A stretch of 39,903 bases of DNA, taken from Dehalococcoidia bacterium. Its GTDB lineage: Bacteria > Chloroflexota > Dehalococcoidia > Tepidiformales > Tepidiformaceae. Both the position numbers and the translations under genes were made by a program. Positions within the stretch are counted from its first letter, which is position 1, and each line of letters opens with the position of its first letter. The DNA lies in assembly GCA_022827945.1 (NCBI GenBank), contig JAJEIT010000010.1, positions 1-39,903 on the forward strand. The letters are read 5' to 3'. The notes beneath the pieces are model-generated. The model saw only the letters and a program-made list of their open reading frames with translations, was not told the DNA's origin and did not search any database. Positions 25,372 through 33,123 of the stretch are shown piece by piece.

Positions 25372-25968
25372 ATGGCCCTTCAGAACCGCACCGCCGCCTC
25401 GCTCCGGGAGCAGCTCCGCGACGCGCTCGCCGCGTACGATCCGGGCCGCACCGACCGTCCCGACGCGAAGCCTGCCGCCGCCTTGCTCCTCCTCTACGAG
25501 CGCGACGACGGCATCCACCTGCTCTTCCAGGAACGGTCCCACCTGGTCGAACACCACAAGGGCGAGATCAGCTTCCCCGGTGGCGCGCGCGACGAGGGTG
25601 ATACCGGCGCCGCCTTCACCGCCCTGCGCGAGACCCACGAGGAGGTCGGGGTGGCTCCCGAGGATGTTGACCTGCTGGGCGAGATCGACGAGATCTGGAC
25701 GCGCAGCGACTTCCGCCTGCGGCCCTTCGTCGGCTGGCTGCGCGAGTGGCCGTACACCTTCGAGTTCGCCCCCGAGGAGGTCGCCTCCCTCCTCGAGGTG
25801 CCCCTCGACCACCTCACCGACCCCGCCAACCTCGTCGACGACGTGCGCGAGATCGATGGTCGCCGCGTCGTCCTCCCCTCCTACCGCTGGGGTGAGCACC
25901 TCATCTGGGGCGCCACCGCCCGCGTGCTGACGAATTTCCTTGACCTGTGTCGTACCCTCGATGACTGA
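25372..25968 (+). CDS. NUDIX hydrolase, CoA pyrophosphatase-like
   Basis: 198 residues from the ATG at 25372; a longer frame begins at 25315 but its extra residues do not resemble the family. The NUDIX region reads ISFPGGARDEG followed by TALRETHEEVGV, which holds the metal-binding Glu residues. The SFPGG start and the ALRE form are typical of NudL-type CoA and acyl-CoA pyrophosphatases, which cleave CoA to 3',5'-ADP and phosphopantetheine. The CoA-specific UPF0035 motif cannot be confirmed by eye, so other nucleoside diphosphates remain possible. The MurE-like gene begins 24 bases downstream. Confidence 0.85.
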   Translation: MALQNRTAASLREQLRDALAAYDPGRTDRPDAKPAAALLLLYERDDGIHLLFQERSHLVEHHKGEISFPGGARDEGDTGAAFTALRETHEEVGVAPEDVDLLGEIDEIWTRSDFRLRPFVGWLREWPYTFEFAPEEVASLLEVPLDHLTDPANLVDDVREIDGRRVVLPSYRWGEHLIWGATARVLTNFLDLCRTLDD

Positions 25969-25992
25969 ACAGCTCGGCGCCGGACGCGACCT

Positions 25993-27531
25993 ATGAGTGA
26001 AGCTCGTGTGCTTGCTTCCCTCATCGAGGAGATTCCCGGCGCCGAGCTTGTGCGTGGCGACGGTGACGTCGTCATCGAGCACGTCGAGCACGACTCCCGC
26101 CGCGTCGCAACCGGCGCTCTCTTCGTCGCCGTCCCCGGCTTCACCGTCGATGGACACGCCTTCCTCACCGACGCCCTCGATGCCGGAGCCGCCGCCGTCG
26201 TCGTCGAGCGTGGCCGCCGGGGAACGTGGCGCCACCTGCCTGGAACCCAGCCCATCGTCGCCGTCGAGGACGCCCGCGCGGCGCTCGCGCAGGCCGCCGC
26301 CGCCCTCCACGGCCACCCGGGCCGCGAGCTCACCGTCATCGGCATCACCGGTACCGACGGCAAGACGACCACCGCCTACATCTTGACCTCCATCCTCGAA
26401 GCCGCCGGCGCCCGCGTTGGTCGCCTTGGGACCGTCGACGCCTACGTGCCCGGAACCGACATCGAGAGCCACACCCACCGCATGACCACCCCCGAGGCGC
26501 CCGAGGTGCAGCGCCTCCTCCGCGAGATGGTCGAGGCGGGCTGCGAGTACGCCATCGTCGAGGCCACCAGCCACGGCCTCGCTCTCCACCGCCTCGACGA
26601 GGTCGCCTTCGACGTCGCTGTCCTCACGAACCTCACCGGCGACCACCTCGACTTCCACGAGAGCTTCGAGGCCTACCGCGAGGCCAAGGGCCGGCTCTTC
26701 GCCTCCCTAGACCGCACTCCCGTCGCCCCCGGCCGCGCCGCCGTCGCCAATGCCGACGACCCCTCTACCAGCTTCCTGCTCGGCCTCACCTCGCAGCGCG
26801 CCACCCGCTACGGCCTCGAGACGCCCGGCGTCGATGTCACCGCCAGCCACATCGAGCTGCACGCCGACGGCAGCCGTTTCCGCCTCGCCCTCCCCGGCGC
26901 TGAGGTCGGCACCGAGATTCGCATGCCCGCCCTCTTCAACGTCGCCAACGCCCTCGCGGCCGCGGGAGCGGCCCTGGCCCTGGGCATCGAGCCCGAGGCG
27001 ATCGGGCGCGGTATCGCCGCCTGCCACGGCGTGCCCGGCCGCATGGAGCGCATCGACATGGGCCAGCCCTTCAGCGTCGTCGTCGACTACGCCCACACCG
27101 GCGACTCCGTTCGCAAGGTGCTCTCCGTCCTGCGCGAGCTTGCCGACCGTGACCTCATCATCGTGGCCGGCGCCGCGGGCGAGCGCGATCCCGGTCGCCG
27201 CTTCGGCGTCGGGCGCGCCGCCGCCGAGGGCGCCGACTTCGCCGTGTTCACGAACGAGGACCCGCGCGGCGAGGACCCCGCGACCATCGTCCGCGAGATC
27301 GGCCGTCACGCCGAGGAGGCCGGGCGCGTCCGCGGCAGTGACTTCATCGAGGTCGAGGACCGGCGTGAGGCCATCGCCGCCGCCCTCGCCCGCGCTGAGC
27401 CCGGCGACAGCATCGTCATCTGTGGGAAGGGCCACGAGCGCTCCATCGAGCTCGGCGGCGAATCCATCCCCTGGGACGACCGCGAGGTCACCCGCGAGGA
27501 GCTCGCGAAGCTCGGCCACACCGGCGCCTGA
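25993..27531 (+). CDS. murE: UDP-N-acetylmuramyl-tripeptide synthetase
   Basis: 512 residues with the three Mur-ligase domains: an N-terminal UDP-sugar domain (about 1-110), the ATPase domain with GTDGKTTT at 120-127 and EATSHGLALHRLD, and a C-terminal amino-acid domain with DYAHTGDSVRKVL. The amino-acid selecting motif reads EDPRGEDP at 422-429. The Arg here resembles the DNPR of diaminopimelate-adding enzymes, but the first two residues differ. It adds the third residue of the peptidoglycan stem peptide. No other mur gene is adjacent. Its presence argues that this organism makes peptidoglycan, unlike the wall-less Dehalococcoides. Confidence 0.9.
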   Translation: MSEARVLASLIEEIPGAELVRGDGDVVIEHVEHDSRRVATGALFVAVPGFTVDGHAFLTDALDAGAAAVVVERGRRGTWRHLPGTQPIVAVEDARAALAQAAAALHGHPGRELTVIGITGTDGKTTTAYILTSILEAAGARVGRLGTVDAYVPGTDIESHTHRMTTPEAPEVQRLLREMVEAGCEYAIVEATSHGLALHRLDEVAFDVAVLTNLTGDHLDFHESFEAYREAKGRLFASLDRTPVAPGRAAVANADDPSTSFLLGLTSQRATRYGLETPGVDVTASHIELHADGSRFRLALPGAEVGTEIRMPALFNVANALAAAGAALALGIEPEAIGRGIAACHGVPGRMERIDMGQPFSVVVDYAHTGDSVRKVLSVLRELADRDLIIVAGAAGERDPGRRFGVGRAAAEGADFAVFTNEDPRGEDPATIVREIGRHAEEAGRVRGSDFIEVEDRREAIAAALARAEPGDSIVICGKGHERSIELGGESIPWDDREVTREELAKLGHTGA

Positions 27532-27563
27532 GGCCGGCAAGTTTCGCCTAGCCCCCGCCTTCG

Positions 27564-27569
27564 TATACT
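27564..27569 (+). promoter_or_regulatory. Near-consensus -10 TATACT before the cyclophilin gene
   Basis: TATACT matches the -10 consensus at five of six bases; the -35 17 bases upstream (GTTTCG) is poor. Transcription would begin near 27576, leaving a leader of about 44 bases with AGAGG before the TTG start. Confidence 0.45.
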
Positions 27570-27619
27570 CGCAGCCGCAGCAATGACGCGAGTAGCACGC
27601 CCGCGCACAGAGGTTCGCC

Positions 27620-28537
27620 TTGCCCCCTAACCGACGCCGCCAGCAGCACCGGGGCCAGCGTCAACGCCGCCAGCGGCGCTATGTCAGCGGCGGCCAGGGA
27701 CAGTCGTTCAAGCCCGGCTTCCCCATGAACCTGTTCACGGGGCGAGCGGCCCTCGCGACGTTCGCTGCGGTTGGCGTCGTGCTCATGGTTGCCGGCATCT
27801 CGCTCGCGGCGTTCTTGCCGAACACCGGCGGCGATGCCGACATCGACGACCTGCCCACTGCCCCCGCTGCGGAAGAGACCGTTGCCGCCGAGCCGACCGA
27901 GGCCGAGGACCCCGCCGAGGTCATCGTGCGCAACTACGAGTTCGCCGAATTCGTCATCGAGCCTGAGTTCGAGCTCTACACCGCCACCATCTCCACGGCC
28001 AAGGGCGACATCGTCATCGAGCTGTTCGCCGACATCGCCCCGAACACCGTCAACAGCTTCGTCTTCCTCGCCGAGAACCGCTTCTTCGATGGCCTCGTCT
28101 TCCACCGCGTCGTCGAAAACTTCGTCGTCCAGGGCGGCGACCCCACCGGAACCGGCCGCGGCAGTCCCGGCTACATCACCGGCGACGAGCCCAACGAAGT
28201 CCGCAACGAGACCGGCACGGTCGCGATGGCGAAGGGCGCCGGACAGCCCTACTTCGGCAGCCAGTTTTTCATCAACCTGAAGGACAACCCCGCCCTCGAC
28301 TTCGATGCGGGAAACCGCGACAGCTTCTACCCCTTCGGTCGCGTCATCGAGGGGATGGATGTCGTCAACGCCATTGTCCAGGGCGACGTCATGGAGTCGG
28401 TTACCATCACCCGCGCTCCCAACCCCGACGCGCCCACGCCGGAAGCTGGGGAAGACGCCGAGGGTGACGAAGAGGGTGAGGGAGACGCCGAAGCCGCCGA
28501 AGGGGAAGAGGCCGGGGACGAGGACGCCGGGAACTAG
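27620..28537 (+). CDS. Membrane-anchored cyclophilin-type peptidyl-prolyl isomerase
   Basis: 305 residues from a TTG preceded by AGAGG at six bases. A basic, Gln/Arg-rich cytoplasmic tail (about 1-35) leads to one membrane helix (about 41-62), an acidic linker and the cyclophilin domain (about 112-270). Within it are ISTAKGDIVIELFADIAPNT, FFDGLVFHRVVENFVVQGGD with the catalytic Arg, and GSQFFINLKDNPALD. The final 35 residues are almost entirely Glu, Gly, Asp and Ala. It isomerises Xaa-Pro bonds on the outer face of the membrane. The stop TAG overlaps the stop of the convergent CoA-transferase in a shared CTAG. Confidence 0.93.
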   Translation: MPPNRRRQQHRGQRQRRQRRYVSGGQGQSFKPGFPMNLFTGRAALATFAAVGVVLMVAGISLAAFLPNTGGDADIDDLPTAPAAEETVAAEPTEAEDPAEVIVRNYEFAEFVIEPEFELYTATISTAKGDIVIELFADIAPNTVNSFVFLAENRFFDGLVFHRVVENFVVQGGDPTGTGRGSPGYITGDEPNEVRNETGTVAMAKGAGQPYFGSQFFINLKDNPALDFDAGNRDSFYPFGRVIEGMDVVNAIVQGDVMESVTITRAPNPDAPTPEAGEDAEGDEEGEGDAEAAEGEEAGDEDAGN

Positions 28538-29775
28538 GTGTGTGACTGCACGTTCGGCTCGTCGGCGGTGACCCCGTCGGCGTAGAGCCGCGCGATCGTC
28601 TCCTCGTCGAGCCCCAGCAGGTCGCGGAACACGTAGCCGTTGTGCTCGGCGAACCCGGGTGCGGGGATGCGTGCGTGACCGGGGGTGCGCGTCAGGTTCC
28701 AGGGAGGCGTTTCCACCTCCCACGTGCCCGCGTCCGGATGCACCTGCTCCGACCACGCCCCCCGAGTCCGCAGCTGCGGGTCGCTCATCACCTCGGGAAT
28801 CGTCAGCACCGCCCCCGCCGGCACCCCGTGACGCTGCAGGATGTGCATCGCCTCGTAGTGACCCCATCTCGCCGTCCACTCCCCGATGATCGTGTCCAGA
28901 TCCCGCTCGTTCGCCTTGCGCGCCGCCATCGTGGCGAAACGCTCGTCCGCGGCCAGCTCTTCCTGTTGCATGGCCCGGCAGAGCCCCGCGAACTGCTCGT
29001 CGTTCTCGCACGCGATCGTGAGCCAGCGATCCTCGCCGCCGCTCGGGTAGACGCCGTGCGGTGCGTTGTGCGGATGCGTGTTGCCCGCCGGCGCCCGCAG
29101 CTCACGGTTCATGCTGTAGTCGACCAGGTACTCGCCGACGAAACCGGTCAGGTTCTCGCGTTGCGCCAGGTCGATGTGGACGCCCTCGCCCGTACGGTTG
29201 CGCTGGCGCAACCCTAGCGCGACCGCCGCCGGCACCGCCAGCCCCGCCGTCGGATCGCCGTAGCTGAAGCCGGTCTTCAGCGGTTCCCCGCCCTCGTACC
29301 CCGAGACGGAAACGAGCCCCGCCAGCTGCTCGACGTTCGTTCCGTAAGTCACGTAGTGGGCCTCCGGTCCGGTCTTGCCGTGACCCGGCATCGACACATA
29401 GACGATGCGCGGGTTCACCGCCCGCACCTCCTCGAAGCTCAGCCCGAGGTTGTCCATCACGTTGGCGCGGTAGTTCTCGACCAGCACGTCGCTCTTCGCC
29501 AGCAGCTGGAGCAGCAGGTCGCGCCCCGCCTCCTGCCGCAGGTCGATCGCCGCCGAGTACTTGTTCCGGTTGTTGTGGTTGAAGTAGGCCGCCCGGTTGT
29601 ACCAGCGGTCGACCGTCCGCGGGATGCCCCCCAGCCCGCGCAGCAGGTCCCACTGCCCCGGCCCCTCGACCTTGATGACCTCCGCCCCGTAGTCGCCCAG
29701 CAGCCGCGTGCCGAACGGCCCCGCCCACACCATCGTCAGGTCGACCACGCGGATGCCTGCCAGCGGCGCCGTCAT
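28534..29775 (-). CDS. Class III (CaiB/BaiF family) CoA-transferase
   Basis: 413 residues from the ATG at 29775. The N-terminal motif LAGIRVVDLTMVWAGPFGTR and the CoA-site GDYGAEVIKVEGPG are diagnostic. The Asp that forms the acyl anhydride is in GFSYGDPTAGLA. It has EGVHIDLAQRENLTG and the usual end NGYVFRDLLGLDEETIARL. These enzymes move CoA between carboxylic acids such as carnitine, bile acids, formate/oxalate or racemised branched acids. It overlaps the next upstream gene by four bases (ATGA), and that gene overlaps the second CoA-transferase likewise, so all three are translated together. Confidence 0.95.
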   Translation of the reverse strand: MTAPLAGIRVVDLTMVWAGPFGTRLLGDYGAEVIKVEGPGQWDLLRGLGGIPRTVDRWYNRAAYFNHNNRNKYSAAIDLRQEAGRDLLLQLLAKSDVLVENYRANVMDNLGLSFEEVRAVNPRIVYVSMPGHGKTGPEAHYVTYGTNVEQLAGLVSVSGYEGGEPLKTGFSYGDPTAGLAVPAAVALGLRQRNRTGEGVHIDLAQRENLTGFVGEYLVDYSMNRELRAPAGNTHPHNAPHGVYPSGGEDRWLTIACENDEQFAGLCRAMQQEELAADERFATMAARKANERDLDTIIGEWTARWGHYEAMHILQRHGVPAGAVLTIPEVMSDPQLRTRGAWSEQVHPDAGTWEVETPPWNLTRTPGHARIPAPGFAEHNGYVFRDLLGLDEETIARLYADGVTADEPNVQSHT

Positions 29776-30239
29776 GCCGAGCCCGCCGGCCGTGCGAGGC
29801 TGGGGGGCCCCTCCCAGCGCTTCCCGCTGTCGAGCTCGACGCGAAGCATCGTGCCCGTCGCCTCGACCGTGCCCGCCACCCAGTCGTCCGGCGGCGGGAA
29901 GGCCACGTGCTTCGGCACCATGATCCGCGCCCCCGCCGGAAACTCCGCCGATGCCGCGATCTCGAGCGTCTCCGTTCGCCGTCCGATCGCGCGGGCGAGC
30001 GCCTGCAGCTCCGCGAAGTCCTTCGTGCCTTCGACCAGCCGCCGGGCGTCCCGTTCCCGCGCGGGCGAGGCGGGGACCGGCTCCTCCGCCGGCGCGGGGA
30101 TGGCGTCCTCCCCGCCCTGCGCCATCGCCTGTGCGACGAAGCGCTTCGTCCGCCGCGCCACGATCGCCAGCAGCCCGTGCAGCAGCACCGGGTCGTCGCA
30201 CTGCTCGAAGAAGGACACGGCCCGGGCCAGTTCGCTCAT
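29772..30239 (-). CDS. Unknown 155-residue protein locked between two CoA-transferases
   Basis: I do not recognise a family. The start at 30239 is an ATG overlapping the stop of the upstream CoA-transferase (ATGA), and its own stop overlaps the next start in the same way. The first 55 residues are helical (SELARAVSFFEQCDDPVLLH, then LLAIVARRTKRFVAQA). A Pro/Ala/Glu spacer follows. A third part (about 70-100) is helical and Arg-rich. The last 50 residues look like small beta strands (ARIMVPKHVAFPPPDDWVAG, then GTMLRVELDSGKRWEGPP), compatible with an SH3-like barrel. Double coupling suggests a fixed stoichiometry with the CoA-transferases, as an accessory subunit or substrate-acyl handler. Confidence 0.7.
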   Translation of the reverse strand: MSELARAVSFFEQCDDPVLLHGLLAIVARRTKRFVAQAMAQGGEDAIPAPAEEPVPASPARERDARRLVEGTKDFAELQALARAIGRRTETLEIAASAEFPAGARIMVPKHVAFPPPDDWVAGTVEATGTMLRVELDSGKRWEGPPSLARPAGSA

Positions 30240-31420
30240 GCTGGAGCTCCCGCAACGGCCGCAATCTCCGCCCGTGACAGCCCCGCCTCCGACAGCACCG
30301 CCTCCGTGTCCGCCCCGAGCAGGGGCGCGGGGCCGTCCCGCCACGCGTCCGGACCCATCCACCACGGCGGCCCCGGGTACGCTGCCTCCCCCGCGACCGG
30401 GTGCTCGATCCGCCGCAGGAAACCCCGTGCCTCAAGCTGCGGGCTCTCCAGCAGGTCCTCCATCGTGTGGATGAACGTGATCGGCGCCCGGAACTCCCCG
30501 CCGAGCGCATACGCCTCTTTCTTCGTGACGCCTGCCGCCCACGCGATCACCTCCGCCATCAGCACGTCGTCGTGTTCCCGCCGCGATTCCGCCGTCGCGA
30601 AGCGCTCGTCCTCGAGCCACTCCGGGTGGCCCGTCGCCTCCGCGAAGGGCGGCCAGTTGCGCGCCATCACGTGTACCCCCACCTGCCCGTCGAGGCACGG
30701 GTAGACCCCCATGAAGCTCGACATCAGGTTTCCCCGGCGCTGCCCCAGCCAGAGCCCGTTGTACGAGTAGAAGGGGACGCCCGCCTCGAGGATCGGCGCC
30801 ATGCAGTGCTGCACGCTGATGTCGACGTGCTGCCCCTCCCCGTCACGCTCCGCCGCCAGTAGGGCCAGGTTCGCCGCCGAGAACGCGTTCAGCCCGCCCT
30901 GGTAGTCGGCCTGGTAGCCCCCGTTCTTGACCGGCGGCTTGTCCGGGTCTCCCGTCAGGAACATCTGGCCGCCCATCGCGAACGCGATCAGGTTGTTCGA
31001 GCGGTACTCCGCGTACGGCCCCTCCTGCCCGTACGCCGTGATCGAGACCAGCACCAGCCGCGGGTTCAACGCCCGCAGACGCTCGTAGTCGAGCCCGAGG
31101 GCGCGGGCGTCGCTCGGGCGGTAGTTCTCGATAATGACGTCGGCGTCGGCAGCCAGCCGCAGGAAGGCGTCGCGCCCCGCCTGCGAGCCCAGGTCGAGCT
31201 CGACCGACCGCTTGCTCGTGTTCAGGTAGAGGAAGAGCGCACTTGTCTCCGGGTCGGGAACGGCGTCCTTGAAGGGACCGTGCGCCCGGGCGATGTCGCC
31301 GCCCGGCGGCTCCACCTTGATGACCTCTGCTCCGTAGCCCGCGAACAGCCGACCGCAGTAGGGCGCGGAGACGAACGTGCCCACCTCCAGCACGCGGATG
31401 CCTTCCAGCGGGAGGGGCAT
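30236..31420 (-). CDS. Class III (CaiB/BaiF family) CoA-transferase
   Basis: 394 residues. Family motifs are LEGIRVLEVGTFVSAPYCGR, YGAEVIKVEPPGGD, ENYRPSDARALGLDYERLR and SITAYGQEGPYAEYRSNNL. The catalytic Asp appears in GGYQADYQGGLNAF. It shares little beyond the core motifs with the downstream transferase, so the two probably act on different acids or form a mixed complex. It starts ten bases after the stop of the MaoC-like gene and ends inside the start of the 155-residue unknown. Confidence 0.95.
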   Translation of the reverse strand: MPLPLEGIRVLEVGTFVSAPYCGRLFAGYGAEVIKVEPPGGDIARAHGPFKDAVPDPETSALFLYLNTSKRSVELDLGSQAGRDAFLRLAADADVIIENYRPSDARALGLDYERLRALNPRLVLVSITAYGQEGPYAEYRSNNLIAFAMGGQMFLTGDPDKPPVKNGGYQADYQGGLNAFSAANLALLAAERDGEGQHVDISVQHCMAPILEAGVPFYSYNGLWLGQRRGNLMSSFMGVYPCLDGQVGVHVMARNWPPFAEATGHPEWLEDERFATAESRREHDDVLMAEVIAWAAGVTKKEAYALGGEFRAPITFIHTMEDLLESPQLEARGFLRRIEHPVAGEAAYPGPPWWMGPDAWRDGPAPLLGADTEAVLSEAGLSRAEIAAVAGAPA

Positions 31421-31430
31421 GCCGGCGCGC

Positions 31431-31856
31431 CTACGGTCGCGAGGGGATCTCGACCTGCACGTTCCCGCGCACGGTGGGCTGGTCGTCCGCCAGCGTCACT
31501 ACCTCGAGCTCGACGACGTTGACGCCGTCCTCCTGGCGCTTGTCGACCACGCGGCCCGCCAGCGTCAGCGGCCTGCCCGCGATGTCCGGGCGCCGGAACG
31601 CGACGCGCACGCTGCGCAGGTTCGCCTCCGAACCCGCCCACATGCCGACATAGTTCGTGATCCACGAGAGCTTGAGCAGGCCCGGCACGAGCGCGCCGCC
31701 GAACCCCATGCGCCGTCCCGCCTCGGCATCGCCGAACGCGGGGTTGGTGGGGTTGTCGCGCCCGAAGAACTCGACCGCCTTGTCCTCGGTCGGGAGCTGC
31801 TCGCGCGGCTCCAGCTCGTCGTCGGTTGCGATGTCCTCGAAGTAGCGCTGGCTCAT
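31431..31856 (-). CDS. MaoC-like hot-dog hydratase subunit
   Basis: 141 residues from the ATG at 31856, two bases after the stop of its partner. FEDIATDDELEP and MGFGGALVPGLLKLSWITNY fit the MaoC/R-hydratase fold. The hydratase-2 active site normally reads Gly-Asp-x-Asn-Pro-x-His. Here the region reads GRDNPTNPAFGD, so the His appears to be Asn. Later strands LTLAGRVVDKRQEDGVNVVE complete the hot dog. With the next gene it should form a heterodimeric enoyl-CoA hydratase, as in steroid-degrading ChsH1-ChsH2 or mycobacterial HadAB types. Whether it is catalytic is unclear. Confidence 0.8.
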   Translation of the reverse strand: MSQRYFEDIATDDELEPREQLPTEDKAVEFFGRDNPTNPAFGDAEAGRRMGFGGALVPGLLKLSWITNYVGMWAGSEANLRSVRVAFRRPDIAGRPLTLAGRVVDKRQEDGVNVVELEVVTLADDQPTVRGNVQVEIPSRP

Positions 31857-31858
31857 GG

Positions 31859-32308
31859 CTAGGACTCCGGCCGGTCGAACTGCGTAATCGTGCGCAGCGA
31901 GGCGGCCGCCTCCTCTCCGTCGCCGTTCAGGTACGAGGTCTGGAACATCACGAGCACGCTGTAGCCGTAGCGCCCCCCGAGCCGGTCGCGCACGTCGATC
32001 AGCTGCGTCACCGCCTGCAGCGGCTCCTCCAGCTTGATCGGCTGGCTGAACTTCCACTCCGTCTGCGTCAGGATGCCGCTGGAGAGCACCTGCGGCGAAA
32101 GCTCCGCCGGCAGCCGTGGCTCCAGCATCGCCAGGATGTACGGCGGCGCAATGCCCGTCCCGTCCGCCCAGCGCGGGTCCGTGTCGCCCAGCAGGTCGCG
32201 CATGCGCTGCGCGTCTTCGGTGTGCGGAACGACCTCGATGGGGTCGCTCCGCTGCCCGATCATGGCGCGGTGTTCGTCGGTGATCTTGCTCTCGGTTACG
32301 TCAGCCAC
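31859..32308 (-). CDS. MaoC N-terminal (FAS1-like) hydratase subunit
   Basis: 149 residues. The GTG at 32308 was chosen because AGGAG stands five bases before it; the frame extends slightly further upstream. The pattern GDTDPRWAD then GIAPPYILAMLEPRLP is typical of the FAS1_DH/MaoC_dehydrat_N domain, which pairs with a separate MaoC subunit. Later TEWKFSQPIKLEEPLQAVTQ and GYSVLVMFQTSYLNGDGEE give the remaining strands. It is the first gene of the block ending at 28534. The 63 bases before it contain no clear promoter. Confidence 0.85.
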   Translation of the reverse strand: MADVTESKITDEHRAMIGQRSDPIEVVPHTEDAQRMRDLLGDTDPRWADGTGIAPPYILAMLEPRLPAELSPQVLSSGILTQTEWKFSQPIKLEEPLQAVTQLIDVRDRLGGRYGYSVLVMFQTSYLNGDGEEAAASLRTITQFDRPES

Positions 32309-32371
32309 GGTCGCTCCTCGGCGGGAGAATAGCACGCTGCTCCGCGCGGGCGCGGAGCGGGAAAGGGCGGG

Positions 32372-33043
32372 CTAGCGGGGCAGCCCGACCAGGACCTCTT
32401 CGTTCTCGACGCGGACGGGATAGGTCTGGATGTCCTCCGCGCCCTTGTTCCAGAAGAACAGCTTCGACTGGAACGCCCCGAGGAACGGGTGGTTCGAGTT
32501 GAACTCGCTGGCGAACGGCTGGCGAACCACGCTCCCGTTCGAGACGTCGAAGCGCGCCCCGTGGAACGGGCACATCACGCAGCCGTCGCGAACCGGCTCC
32601 GCCTTGATCGGTGCGCCCGGGAAGCTGCCCAGCGGAAGCCGTGCATGGGGACACAGCGCCGCCATCGCGCTCACCTCTTCGCCCTGCCGTACGATCGCCA
32701 CGCGCAGGCTGCGAAGCCGCACCTCCGTGGCGATGCCGTCGGGGAAGCTGCGGAGGGGACCCGCGTTCGCCCATTCCTTCATGCGGTCGTGCGAGATGAT
32801 GCTGCTTGCCTTGATGGGTAGCGGCGGATCGAGGCCCATCAGCGGCATCGCCACGATCTGCATCAGGCCGCCCGAGATCAGGCCGACAATCAGCAGGAAG
32901 ATACCGACGGCCAAGCCGCTGGAGACGGTCTCGGCGTCGCCCGGAGCAACGATCAGGATGATCCCGCTCACGATGAGGGCGATCGTCGCGATCCCCCACG
33001 TCCCGAGGACCGAGACTCCGACCAGCGCCAGCGCTACCGACAC
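32372..33043 (-). CDS. Membrane-bound Rieske [2Fe-2S] protein
   Basis: 223 residues with a GTG start; GGAGGG stands six bases upstream. Two hydrophobic segments (about 5-33 and 40-70) anchor it, followed by a soluble domain. The cluster ligands are CPH near residue 132 and CPFH near 159. The 24 residues between them are more than the 15-17 usual in Rieske ferredoxins and oxygenases. An extra Cys three residues before the second motif gives CVMCPFHGARFD. It may transfer electrons to an oxygenase or respiratory partner. A flavin reductase gene lies upstream on the same strand, 80 bases away. Confidence 0.9.
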   Translation of the reverse strand: MSVALALVGVSVLGTWGIATIALIVSGIILIVAPGDAETVSSGLAVGIFLLIVGLISGGLMQIVAMPLMGLDPPLPIKASSIISHDRMKEWANAGPLRSFPDGIATEVRLRSLRVAIVRQGEEVSAMAALCPHARLPLGSFPGAPIKAEPVRDGCVMCPFHGARFDVSNGSVVRQPFASEFNSNHPFLGAFQSKLFFWNKGAEDIQTYPVRVENEEVLVGLPR

Positions 33044-33065
33044 GACCTACCCTCCCCGGAAGCGG

Positions 33066-33094
33066 ATCGTACGCGCCTGCCCGCGCCTGTGCAA
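33066..33094 (-). promoter_or_regulatory. Possible promoter of the Rieske gene
   Basis: On the minus strand TTGCAC (33094-33089) and TACGAT (33071-33066) are 17 bases apart, and the start codon lies about 22 bases further on. Confidence 0.4.
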
Positions 33095-33123
33095 AGTATC
33101 ACGAACGCCCGGATCGCCCCGTC

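Noticed and set aside
27582-27629. Fifteen-codon frame MTRVARPRTEVRLAP ahead of the cyclophilin gene
   Set aside because: It overlaps the start of the real gene, has no ribosome binding site, and its composition is explained by the GC-rich leader. A leader peptide cannot be excluded but is not supported.
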